Assembly (NCBI GenBank): GCA_002452095.1
Contig: DKEG01000027.1
Coordinates: 3,238-44,789, forward strand
Reading direction: 5' to 3'
Source: Bacteroidales bacterium UBA6828
GTDB lineage: Bacteria > Bacteroidota > Bacteroidia > Bacteroidales > Paludibacteraceae
Length of the DNA stretch: 41,552 bases
The translations under genes were made by a program, and so were the position numbers. The notes beneath the pieces are model-generated. The model was not told the DNA's origin. It was given only the letters and a program-made list of their open reading frames with translations, and did not search any database. Of the stretch, positions 16,345 through 24,011 are shown piece by piece; the stretch's first letter is position 1, and every line of letters starts with the position of its first letter.

Positions 16345-16689
16345 TTACTTTTTCTCGTCTTTCGGCGCAGTCTGCGCATCAGAAGCATCAGCAAACACGC
16401 TGTCCTTCGACACTTTGATGGTTACGTCCTTGGCAATAGTGATGATAAAAGCGTTCTCCTGAACCTCCTTGATCTCACCATAGATACCGCCTGCCGTAAC
16501 TACCTTGTCGCCTTTTTTCATTGCCTCACGCTGTTTCTGCAACTCTTTCTGTTTCTTGGTCTGAGGACGTATCATAAAGAAATACATCACCACAAAGACC
16601 AGAATCATCATCACCCAGAAAGACCATCCGGCGGCTCCCTGATTAGCAGCCGTTTCTGTTTGCAACATAATCAAATTAAGCATATTCAT
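16345..16689 (-). CDS. yajC: Preprotein translocase subunit YajC
   Basis: This is a 114-residue inner-membrane protein of the SecDF-YajC accessory complex for protein export. One transmembrane helix (about residues 22-40, GWSFWVMMILVFVVMYFFMI) is followed by the family signature RPQTKKQKELQK. A small domain with KGDKVVTAGGIYGEI comes next. The C-terminal tail is acidic then Lys-rich. The length is typical. It lies 69 bp after nusB on the same strand. Confidence 0.93.
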   Translation of the reverse strand: MNMLNLIMLQTETAANQGAAGWSFWVMMILVFVVMYFFMIRPQTKKQKELQKQREAMKKGDKVVTAGGIYGEIKEVQENAFIITIAKDVTIKVSKDSVFADASDAQTAPKDEKK

Positions 16690-16720
16690 TATTATTTAGT
16701 TATTATTTCAATTATTCAAG

Positions 16721-16740
16721 CCCCCTCTTGAAGGGGGTTG
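16721..16740. repeat. CCCCCTC palindrome, intergenic copy
   Basis: CCCCCTCTTGAAGGGGG forms a short inverted repeat between nusB and yajC. It resembles the CCCCCTC/GAGGGGG palindrome that sits inside rsgA at 29123-29139, so it is a dispersed element with both intergenic and coding copies. Confidence 0.6.
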
Positions 16741-16758
16741 GGAAAAATCGGAGTTTTC

Positions 16759-17712
16759 CTATTTCAATGTAACCGCCTTTACCAAGGTATTATCCTGTTT
16801 CATCTCACGCAGAATCTCGTTTAAGATGCCGTTGATAAAGATGTAACTTTTCTCACCCGAGTACTCCTTGCCCAACTCAATGTACTCATTGAACGATACC
16901 TCCAAAGCAATGTTCGGAAAATTCAGTATCTCCGCCAATGCCACCTCAAGAATAATTCTGTCCATATAAGCAATACGGTCGGCATCCCAGTTCTTCAGGT
17001 GCGAGTTAATCAGGTTCTCATACTCCTGATGCCCCTGTATAGCATAGCCGAGCAGTTGTTTGGCAAAGGATTCCTCCTCATTGCTGTCAAACTCCTGCAA
17101 GAGTTCCTGTCCGGGTGTGGCATCCTCTTTGAAACGTTTGAGCGTCTTTATTATATAACTGAGTACCACATTGAGGTCGGTCGTCCAGTTGGAACGGTCA
17201 AGCACCACCTCCATCTCGTCCAATGCCTCGAGCATCACTTCGTTCTCGGGAACAAGCGTCTCGAAAATCTTGCGCCAGATTTTCTTATCGTCATCGTAAG
17301 TGCAGGTCTCTGCCGACATATAGTCTTTGTAGAATTGACTGTCCAATAGTTGCTTATGAATTGCCATCGTGGCATTCATCCCCGCATTCCAATCCAAATG
17401 ATAATTATCCAAATGGTTGCGAAGCGCATGGTTCTCAAAAATCTGATGCGCAAAGCGGTTCTTTACAAAGCGACGGTTGGCAACATAGTCGGAATGCAGC
17501 ACTTTAGCCCGGGCTTCAGCCTGCGCAATCTGACCCTCCGCATACGAAGTCAGTTCGTTTACAAAGTCCAACAGGAGCATATACAGATCGTAGGTACTGT
17601 CGAAACTTTTTCTCAACTCGTTTTGTGCAGTCAGCGAGGTTTTATCCCCATCTTGGTAGAAAGCGAATAGCGTTTGCACGACGCGGGTTCGCACCATTGT
17701 TCTGTTTATCAT
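16759..17712 (-). CDS. nusB: Transcription antitermination factor NusB, Bacteroidota long form
   Basis: This is a 317-residue NusB, which binds boxA RNA with S10 (NusE) for rRNA antitermination. The classic NusB domain is C-terminal (about 180-315: LLGYAIQGHQEYENLINSHLKNWDADRIAYMDRIILEVALAEIL, then SFNEYIELGKEYS). The first 170 or so residues are the extra N-terminal half typical of Bacteroidota. I chose ATG 17712 (MINRTMVRTRVVQTLFAFY) because homologues start there; the frame is open to 17778 but would run into the promoter. It heads nusB-yajC-ybbR-degT and has a good promoter that overlaps the divergent PUR-gene promoter. Confidence 0.92.
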   Translation of the reverse strand: MINRTMVRTRVVQTLFAFYQDGDKTSLTAQNELRKSFDSTYDLYMLLLDFVNELTSYAEGQIAQAEARAKVLHSDYVANRRFVKNRFAHQIFENHALRNHLDNYHLDWNAGMNATMAIHKQLLDSQFYKDYMSAETCTYDDDKKIWRKIFETLVPENEVMLEALDEMEVVLDRSNWTTDLNVVLSYIIKTLKRFKEDATPGQELLQEFDSNEEESFAKQLLGYAIQGHQEYENLINSHLKNWDADRIAYMDRIILEVALAEILNFPNIALEVSFNEYIELGKEYSGEKSYIFINGILNEILREMKQDNTLVKAVTLK

Positions 17713-17788
17713 TCTGTCAGTATTACGTTCACAATCTGTTTTTCTCGTGCTTTTTTGCACTTGTGCGATGCACCGCACAAATTATGTG

Positions 17789-17820
17789 CAAAATTACACA
17801 AAAATTTTGTACTATGCAAA
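17789..17820 (-). promoter_or_regulatory. Promoter for nusB operon
   Basis: On the minus strand, TTTG (17820-17817), a 20-bp spacer and TAATTTTG (17796-17789) form a full Bacteroidota-type promoter. It overlaps the opposite-facing promoter at 17806-17836. Confidence 0.8.
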
Positions 17821-17836
17821 AAAAGCAGTAATTTTG
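17806..17836 (+). promoter_or_regulatory. Promoter for PUR-domain gene
   Basis: TTTG (17806-17809), a 19-bp spacer and TAATTTTG (17829-17836) lie 32 bp before ATG 17869. Its -33 region lies inside the nusB promoter, so the two polymerases should compete. Confidence 0.8.
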
Positions 17837-17868
17837 CGGCTGTTAATTTCAACACAAATAACTTAGAG

Positions 17869-18267
17869 ATGGAAAATCGTAGATTTGAAGACAGAAAAGA
17901 ACCGGAGATTGTTTACTCCCGTTCGGTGAAGGCAGGAAAGCGCATTTACTATTTGGATGTACGCAAAGCGCGTAACGAGGATTTGTACCTGTGTATTACG
18001 GAGAGCAAGAAAAAAGCAGCAGGCGAGACGGAAGTACCCCAGTTTGAGAAGCATAAATTGTTCCTTTATAAAGAAGATTTTGCCCACTTTACAGAGGGGT
18101 TGCAAGACGTGATCAACTACGTACAGGATCAACTAGGCACTATTGAGGAACGTTCCGAATGGACACCGGAGAACGCTGATGCTACTAACGAGGCAGAAAC
18201 TGCAGAAGCATCGGCTACAGACGAACCCAAGAAAAAAAGTCTCTTTGGGTTTCTGAAAAAAGATTGA
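17869..18267 (+). CDS. PUR-domain (DUF3276) nucleic-acid-binding protein
   Basis: This 132-residue protein carries one bacterial PUR-alpha-like repeat, the single-stranded DNA/RNA-binding fold of DUF3276. Residues about 12-90 show the core (EIVYSRSVKAGKRIYYLDVRKARNEDLYLCITESKK, then KLFLYKEDFAHFTEGLQDVINYV). A disordered acidic linker rich in Ala, Glu and Thr follows, then a basic end (KKKSLFGFLKKD). I chose ATG 17869 since the frame upstream (open to 17674) covers the promoter. It is monocistronic, with its own promoter and a strong terminator at 18312-18346. Confidence 0.88.
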   Translation: MENRRFEDRKEPEIVYSRSVKAGKRIYYLDVRKARNEDLYLCITESKKKAAGETEVPQFEKHKLFLYKEDFAHFTEGLQDVINYVQDQLGTIEERSEWTPENADATNEAETAEASATDEPKKKSLFGFLKKD

Positions 18268-18311
18268 TTATAGAAACATAACAGCACTATCTATTCTGAG
18301 ATAATACAAAG

Positions 18312-18346
18312 GAGACTGTCTGACAAGCATAGACAGTCTCTTTTTT
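18312..18346 (+). terminator. Intrinsic terminator, related to family B ends
   Basis: GAGACTGTCT (18312-18321) pairs perfectly with AGACAGTCTC (18331-18340) over a 9-nt loop and is followed by six T. The left arm and loop (GAGACTGTCTGACAAG) differ by one base from the family B terminal repeat, so the terminator is either derived from that element or the source of its ends. Confidence 0.9.
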
Positions 18347-18375
18347 GCATTCCTATTTTCTTGTTCAGTGCATTG

Positions 18376-18407
18376 TTTGCATATTTACATTTTTTTTTGT
18401 AACTTTG
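18376..18407 (+). promoter_or_regulatory. Promoter for propeller/HTH regulator
   Basis: TTTG (18376-18379), a 20-bp spacer and TAACTTTG (18400-18407) match the consensus fully. The start codon at 18429 follows closely, which excludes the longer frame that opens at 18345. Confidence 0.85.
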
Positions 18408-18428
18408 CAACCGAATACAAGATATGCC

Positions 18429-21278
18429 ATGGGCAATACACGTTTTTCAGTTTTCTCTGGTCGGTTGGCGGTAATGATGATAGTAGCATTGCTGTGCACC
18501 CTTTCGGCGTTTGCCGAGTGGGTGCCGTTGGTGCGTACTTTTACGCCCGACGACTATGAGGCGGGTACGCAGAACTGGGCATTGCTACAGCAGCAGAACG
18601 GTTGGATTTATGCGGCAAACAACTATGGGATGCTGGAGTATGACGGTAGCCGCTGGAGACTGTATGGCATAGGCAATGGTACGGTGGTGCGTGCCGTTGC
18701 CACGGATACGGCTGGGACTGTCTATGTCGGTGGAACGGACGAGTTTGGTGTGTTCCGTCCCAATGCGTATGGCACACTGGAGTACTACTCCTTAGTGGAG
18801 CATATCCCTGTACGCTACCGGCATTTCGGAGAAGTGTGGAAGATCTTTTGGCGCGAAGGGCGGCTCTATGTGCAGACCCGCAACTATATTTTTCTATTCT
18901 CGGAGAATGATCATGTGGAGGTGATAGACCCGGGCGACGTGATACGCACGTCATTGCTGGCGGGCGATGAGTTTTTTGTGGCAACGGCGCGTGATGTCTA
19001 TGTGCTGAGTGCGAACCGTCTGCACGCTTTGCGCGGCTCGGAAGCCTTGCGGGGCTCTGTGGTATGCGCCCTGTTGCCGTATGCGGACAACGGAGTACTG
19101 ATAGCCACCGATTTCAAGGGCGTGTATCTGTACGACGGCGAGACGGTGCGGCGGTTCCATACCGCAGCAGACAGATATATCATTGACAACCAGTTATATA
19201 CTATGGCTGTGAATGAACGGTATATGGCATTCGGAACGGTCAGGAACGGCGTTGTGCTGACAGACCTGAAAGGACAATCACCGCAGTATCTGACCGGCGA
19301 GAACGGACTGCAAAACAACACGGTACTGAGCCTGCTTTTTGACAGGCAGGACAATCTGTGGGTGGGCTTGGACAAAGGTATCGACTGTGTGCAACTGATG
19401 TTGCCTATAGAGCGGCTGAACAATACCCGGATAGACTACGGTTCGGGCTACACTGCCTGCGAATACGGCGGTGCGTTGTATCTCGGTACCAACCAAGGTC
19501 TGTATTGCCTGCGGGAGGACCGGTTGACGCTTGTGGAAGGCTCGCTGGGGCAGGTATGGAGCGTCTCGGAATGGAGCGGCAGACTGTTTTGCTGCCACAA
19601 CCGCGGTTTGTTTGAGGTGCGGGGAGACCGCTTCCTTCCGATAGAGACCGCCGACGGGGTGTGGAGCGTCAGGGCAATGCGTAATGCGCAAAGCGTAATG
19701 CGTAATGAGCAATATGCCATTGTGGGGACGTATGTCGGTTTCGGAATGTTGCAACAGACCGCCACCGGTTGGAAACTACGGCATCTGAATGGCTTTACGG
19801 AAACGGCACTCTACTACGAGTTGGACGCACAGGGGTGTATATGGACGCTTACCTCGCGCGGGGTGGAGCGTATGCAGATTGCCGAAGACGGAAGCGGCTT
19901 GCAATGCGAGGTGGTGCTGCCGCACCCTGCGGCAAGGCAGACCTACTCGCTCTCGCGTGTGGGCGAAGAGATATACGTGTCGGGCGATACGTATCTGGGT
20001 ATAGTGGGGACGGACGGCGTGCTGCGGGAGAGCAGGGCGGCGGATGCGCATTTGCCATATACCACGCGCTACCCGCTTATCCGCAAAGACGCAAAGGATA
20101 ATCTGTGGTTATTGTGCAATGACAAACTATTGGTTTGTATATACGACACCGCTCGGAAAGCATACGCCGAACCGGCAGAGATAATGCCGGTGGGCAAGTT
20201 TGTGATAGGCGGTTTCGCCAATATGACATTCTTGTCATCAGGTGAGGCGGTGGTAGGCGGAATCAGCGGTTTCCGTAAGATAGATCTATCGGTTAAGTGG
20301 CAGACGGAAGCAGCAGACAGCACGCTCTATATCCGCTCCGTGCGTACCACTAGTCCGACTATGGAAAAAGTGTATGGCGAGTCGTACCCGCAGCAGAGGG
20401 GCGAGGTGCAGTTGCCGTCCGATGTCTATTCGCTCCGTGTGGAATACAGCGGGAGCAGCACTGCCACCGACGCTACGTTGTTTGAGACCCGCCTATGGCC
20501 GACAGAGAAAGAGTTTACGACTCCCACAACTGCTGTTTACCGTGATTTTACCGCTTTGCGGGCGGGCGACTATCGGTTGGATATACGTATGCTGACACCG
20601 CGTGGAGTGGTGGAACGGGGCTTGCCTATCTCGGTGGCACGCCCGTGGTATCTGACGGCGTGGGCAATCGTGCTGTATGCTCTGGTAGGCGGGCTGCTGG
20701 TGGCTTATATCGTATGGCGTGTAAGGAGGCGGATACGACTCAACCGTGAGCGGATAGAGGCAAAAGCACAGGAACAACTCCACGAGCAGGAGTTGCAAAT
20801 TCTGAAATTGGAGAACGACAAGGCGCAGTTTGACTTGCGTCAGAAAAGCCAGGAACTGAGCAATATGATACTCTCGGAGAATAACCGAAAGGAATGGACG
20901 GACACCGTAGTGCGCGATGTACATCGGGCGGTGGATCTGCTCAATAGGGGGCGTGAGGACGATGCCAAACTGCGTATGCAAACGCTCCTGCAACGCCTGC
21001 AAAACAATACGGGGATATCGGTTGACTGGAAACGGTTTGAGGATAATTTCGATATTGTGAATGACCAGTTCATCCGTCGCCTGAAAACGAAATATCCGTG
21101 GATGAACAAGCAGGAACGCCGCCTGTGTGTATATATCAAGATGGGCTTGCAGACGAAGGAGATCGCTCCGCTGCTCAATATGACCACGCGCGGGGTGGAG
21201 ATGATACGCTACCGTCTGCGCCAGAAGATGGAACTGGATTCGGATATAAATCTGAAGCAATACTTCAACGAAATGTAA
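18429..21278 (+). CDS. Membrane-spanning propeller / Y_Y_Y / LuxR-type HTH regulator
   Basis: This is a 949-residue one-component regulator. After a signal peptide (residues 1-28, ending LSAFA) comes a beta-propeller periplasmic sensor made of two-component-regulator-propeller repeats, such as NGWIYAANNYGMLEYDGSRW and LSLLFDRQDNLWVGLDKGID. A Y_Y_Y-like domain spans about 665-735 and a transmembrane helix about 742-763. A coiled coil (LHEQELQILKLENDKAQFDLRQK) leads to a LuxR-like helix-turn-helix at about 895-940 (LCVYIKMGLQTKEIAPLLNMTTRGVEMIRYRLRQKM). No histidine kinase domain is present, so signal and DNA binding are joined across the membrane in one chain. Residues about 416-428 (AMRNAQSVMRNEQ) are an in-frame short-repeat insertion. 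The hydrolase gene follows at 5 bp. Confidence 0.85.
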   Translation: MGNTRFSVFSGRLAVMMIVALLCTLSAFAEWVPLVRTFTPDDYEAGTQNWALLQQQNGWIYAANNYGMLEYDGSRWRLYGIGNGTVVRAVATDTAGTVYVGGTDEFGVFRPNAYGTLEYYSLVEHIPVRYRHFGEVWKIFWREGRLYVQTRNYIFLFSENDHVEVIDPGDVIRTSLLAGDEFFVATARDVYVLSANRLHALRGSEALRGSVVCALLPYADNGVLIATDFKGVYLYDGETVRRFHTAADRYIIDNQLYTMAVNERYMAFGTVRNGVVLTDLKGQSPQYLTGENGLQNNTVLSLLFDRQDNLWVGLDKGIDCVQLMLPIERLNNTRIDYGSGYTACEYGGALYLGTNQGLYCLREDRLTLVEGSLGQVWSVSEWSGRLFCCHNRGLFEVRGDRFLPIETADGVWSVRAMRNAQSVMRNEQYAIVGTYVGFGMLQQTATGWKLRHLNGFTETALYYELDAQGCIWTLTSRGVERMQIAEDGSGLQCEVVLPHPAARQTYSLSRVGEEIYVSGDTYLGIVGTDGVLRESRAADAHLPYTTRYPLIRKDAKDNLWLLCNDKLLVCIYDTARKAYAEPAEIMPVGKFVIGGFANMTFLSSGEAVVGGISGFRKIDLSVKWQTEAADSTLYIRSVRTTSPTMEKVYGESYPQQRGEVQLPSDVYSLRVEYSGSSTATDATLFETRLWPTEKEFTTPTTAVYRDFTALRAGDYRLDIRMLTPRGVVERGLPISVARPWYLTAWAIVLYALVGGLLVAYIVWRVRRRIRLNRERIEAKAQEQLHEQELQILKLENDKAQFDLRQKSQELSNMILSENNRKEWTDTVVRDVHRAVDLLNRGREDDAKLRMQTLLQRLQNNTGISVDWKRFEDNFDIVNDQFIRRLKTKYPWMNKQERRLCVYIKMGLQTKEIAPLLNMTTRGVEMIRYRLRQKMELDSDINLKQYFNEM
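19675..19713. repeat. In-frame ATGCGTAATGCGCAA repeat in regulator gene
   Basis: CAATGCGTAATGCGCAA, AGCGTAATGCGTAATG and AGCAAT form 39 bp (13 codons) coding for AMRNAQSVMRNEQ inside the propeller. The same DNA repeat is otherwise intergenic (6569-6600, about 3358-3374, 29401-29430). Confidence 0.75.
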
Positions 21279-21283
21279 CAGCA

Positions 21284-21859
21284 ATGAAAATAGTTTACAT
21301 ACATGGTTTTGCGGGGTCGATACACTCCAATACCGTAGGGGAATTGAACAAGTATTATCCGCAGTTTGATTGGTGTCCGATAGAGGTGAACCACAATGTG
21401 GAAGAGTCTGTAGGCAAGATCAACCGGTTTATAAAAGAGAATCCCGATGTGAGATGCCTGATAGGCAGTTCGTTAGGCGGGTTCTACGTGCTGTGTGCCG
21501 ATTTCGCGGGGCGTAAGTTGGTGGTCAATCCCGTGCTTAACCCGATGTCCTCTCTGAAACAGTTTGTAGGGACGAACAAGTACCGCGGGCGGCGCGAGAA
21601 CGGGGATACCGAGTTTAAGTTCACTATGCAGGACCTGTTCCGCTTCAAGAAATTTACGCCCCGCGATACACCGATGACTATCTGCCATTATACGCCCAAT
21701 GACCAAGTGTTAGGCGATATGAAGCGGGACTATCAGAAGTTCTTTGCGCATAGCGAGATGACCCCCGACCTGCAAAACCACTTTATGAACGAGCATTATA
21801 TCAAGCACAAGTTGTGCGAGGTGCTGCTGCCATTGTTGGAAAATGAGAAAACTGTTTAG
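21284..21859 (+). CDS. YqiA/YcfP-type alpha/beta hydrolase
   Basis: This 191-residue protein belongs to the UPF0227/YqiA esterase family. It opens with MKIVYIHGFAGSIHSNT (His-Gly oxyanion region). GSSLGG (about residues 64-69) holds the nucleophile Ser, VVNPVLNP matches the family, and a late His (NEHYIKH, about 172-178) could complete the triad. I chose ATG 21284, 5 bp after the regulator stop codon; the frame is open further upstream but runs inside that gene. It overlaps the kinase gene by 17 bp, so regulator, hydrolase, kinase and nucleotidyltransferase form one transcription unit. The substrate is unknown. Confidence 0.8.
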   Translation: MKIVYIHGFAGSIHSNTVGELNKYYPQFDWCPIEVNHNVEESVGKINRFIKENPDVRCLIGSSLGGFYVLCADFAGRKLVVNPVLNPMSSLKQFVGTNKYRGRRENGDTEFKFTMQDLFRFKKFTPRDTPMTICHYTPNDQVLGDMKRDYQKFFAHSEMTPDLQNHFMNEHYIKHKLCEVLLPLLENEKTV

Positions 21860-22666
21860 TGTTGCGGAGCATATCTTTGCCATAGAGGCAACCGCAGATC
21901 AGTTTTCCTTGTTGGGCGACTATGCTCCGTTTGAAGTGGCAGACGGAGAACCGCTGTTTGTGTTGCATATAGCCGATGGTACCCTGCGGAAAACCGATGA
22001 CTATACCCATGTATTCGTGGATTCGTCGGACGACGATATGCCGCGCATAGAGGTATATGCCGCCGCGGATAGGTGGCGGTTTGATGTATCAAAATGGAAG
22101 ACAAGTCCCGTTTGTTTTAGCCTGTTTGCCAATGTCCGTTTTGCCAACGCTACCCTGTATATAAAGGATGCCGATGTGCGTTTTGCTATAGATAATGCGG
22201 CTATGCTGCTGTATGCTTTTGCTACGGCGGGGTCGCAGACGCTGGAGATGCACGCTTCGGTGATTGTCAAAGACGGCTATGGACAACTGTTCCTCGGACA
22301 TTCGGGCACGGGCAAGTCCACGCACGCTTGTGGCGGGATGCTTATCCCGATGCGTGGCTGCTCAATGACGACAACCCGCTGGTGCGGGTTATGCCCGACG
22401 GGGAAGTGCGCGTTTACGGTTTACCGTGGAGCGGGAATACCCCTTGCTACAGGCAGGCTTTTGCGCCCGTACGCGGGATAGTCAAACTGTCGCAAGCCCC
22501 GCAAAATGAGATGAACCGCCTGCGCCTGCCCGAGGCATACGCCTGTATGTTGCCGTCGTCCAGCGGGCTGAAAATAGTGCCGGCGATGATGGATTCGCTC
22601 TATAATACCATTGTGCGTGTGATTAAGTATCATCCCTGTGTTCGGACTGAAATGTTTACCGGATAA
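21843..22666 (+). pseudogene. SerK/HprK-like kinase, frameshifted in Walker A
   Basis: This is a serine-kinase or HPr-kinase-like ATP-binding protein of the type that sits beside NTP_transf_5 genes. The first frame (from ATG 21843) reads to GHSGTGKSTHA at about 22327. The family then continues in another frame: RLWRDAYPDAWLLNDDNPLVRV, VYGLPWSGNTPCYRQ and EAYACMLPS, to the stop at 22666. The DNA at 22320-22327 is ACGCACGC followed by TTGTGG. Adding a single ACGC unit gives codons for GKSTHARLW and joins the frames exactly, so one 4-bp unit appears lost. The restored protein would be 275 residues. Unrepaired, it ends at 22481 with nonsense after the P-loop. It may be a real lesion, a phase-variable state or an assembly error. 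Confidence 0.75.
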
Positions 22667-22681
22667 AGAGGCTGCCATACT

Positions 22682-23852
22682 ATGCAGAGAGACCCTGAAT
22701 ACAACCGATACGACCGCGCTGTAACCGATTGTCTGCGTTCGGCAGTGGGGCAGATGCCTTGCAATATAGATACCGCTGTTCTGTCCGACAAAGCCTTTTG
22801 GCAGGCGGCTTACCGCCAGAGTTGCGGGCATCTGCTTGCGGTGTGGGCATTCAATCGGGGGCTGCCTGTTGCCGATGACGCCCGGCAGAAAGTACAGGTT
22901 TTCTCGGTCTATCAGCGCACCGCCCGCCAAAACCGGCTGCTATGCGACTTGGTTACGCTGCTGCGCCGAAACGGCATAGAGACGGTGCTTCTCAAAGGGT
23001 ACGGATTGTCGCTGCTCTATCCCGATCAGGGAATGCGGGAGTATGGCGACATTGACCTGTATGTCGGCGAAGAAAACTACGACAGGATGGTTGCACTTGT
23101 CCGCCGGACATGTCCGCAGGCGTACTGGTTCTCGGAGGAGCATATCGGTCATCATTTCTTGATGCAGTTGGACGAGAACTGCGACCTGGTGGCGGAGTTT
23201 CACAATATGGCAATGGACTTGCCCTGTATGAAAAAGGCGGAGCAGGCGTTTACGGTGTTTACGCTGCGTGAGTTGCAGTCTGTACGGACGGTTTCGTTGA
23301 ACGGTGTTGAGATTGCCATTCCCGCTGTGCGGTTCAATGCAGTGTATGTCTTTATCCACGCATGGCACCATTTTGACGGCGATGGGGTGGGGTTGCGCCA
23401 GTTGGCGGACTGGATGCTGTGTCTGCACGAGTTGGCGCAGACGCTTTCCGCTGAAGATAGACAAGCCTATGCACACGATCTGGAACGCCTGTTGTGGCAT
23501 ACTTGATATCTGGCAGACTTTCGGTTGTGTGTTGGTACATCATTTCGGTCTGCCGAAGGAGGAATTCCCGCTCTACAACGCTTCGCTGGAAAGGCGGGGA
23601 GAACGGCTGTACAGGCAACTCCTGCACGACGGGTACGGCTATCGCCTGGCGAACAAAGAGGCAGGGGCTACTATTCATACGTTCCCGTTCCGGAGACCGG
23701 AAAAGAACCGCATAGCGCAGGTGCTGTTCACCTTGGTGCGCATACCATACGACACGTTCCGGTGGGCAAAGATATTCCCGCATCCGGCAATACGGCAGTT
23801 CTGCGACAAACTCCGCTTGGGCTTCCAAAAGGTACTGAAAGAGACTGTCTAA
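22682..23852 (+). pseudogene. NTP_transf_5 nucleotidyltransferase, frameshifted
   Basis: This is an uncharacterised nucleotidyltransferase-fold protein. Residues about 90-125 show the core (NGIETVLLKGYGLSLLYPDQGMREYGDIDLYVGEENY), with the metal-binding DIDLYV motif. HAWHHFDGDGVGLRQLADWMLCLHE follows. The frame stops at TGA 23504-23506, directly after LERLLWHT. The family sequence resumes one base over as DIWQTFGCVLVHHFGLPKEEFPLYN and runs to 23852. Deleting one T, or a +1 slip at ACT TGA, restores about 390 residues. The last codons (KETV, stop) come from the left end of a family B element, so the natural C-terminus may also be altered. It pairs with the broken kinase gene 15 bp upstream. Confidence 0.75.
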
Positions 23853-23959
23853 CAAGTATAGGCAGCCTCTTATTTTGGTGGGAGACGACGCGGCTCGCAT
23901 CGTCAAGAGCAATCTTTTTATGAAGAACAGGTATCCTTTTTAACTTGTTAGACAGCCTC
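23841..23959. repeat. Family B element, copy 1 (119 bp)
   Basis: The left end GAGACTGTCTAACAAGT (23841-23857) and right end ACTTGTTAGACAGCCTC (23943-23959) are inverted copies matching at 16 of 17 bases. Inside is the hairpin module GGGAGACGACGCGGCTCGC..TCGT (23880-23903). It encodes no protein. It lies between the nucleotidyltransferase and prfB genes and supplies the former's stop codon. Confidence 0.7.
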
Positions 23960-24011
23960 CTTTGTCTTTCGCTTCTTTTGCCCCGCTTGCCGGGGCGTAG
24001 AAGCAAACAGC

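Noticed and set aside
21843..23852. Programmed -1 ribosomal frameshifting as the explanation for both broken genes
   Set aside because: No X-XXY-YYZ slippery heptamer is visible at either junction. The first break is explained exactly by a 4-bp unit loss and the second by one extra base.
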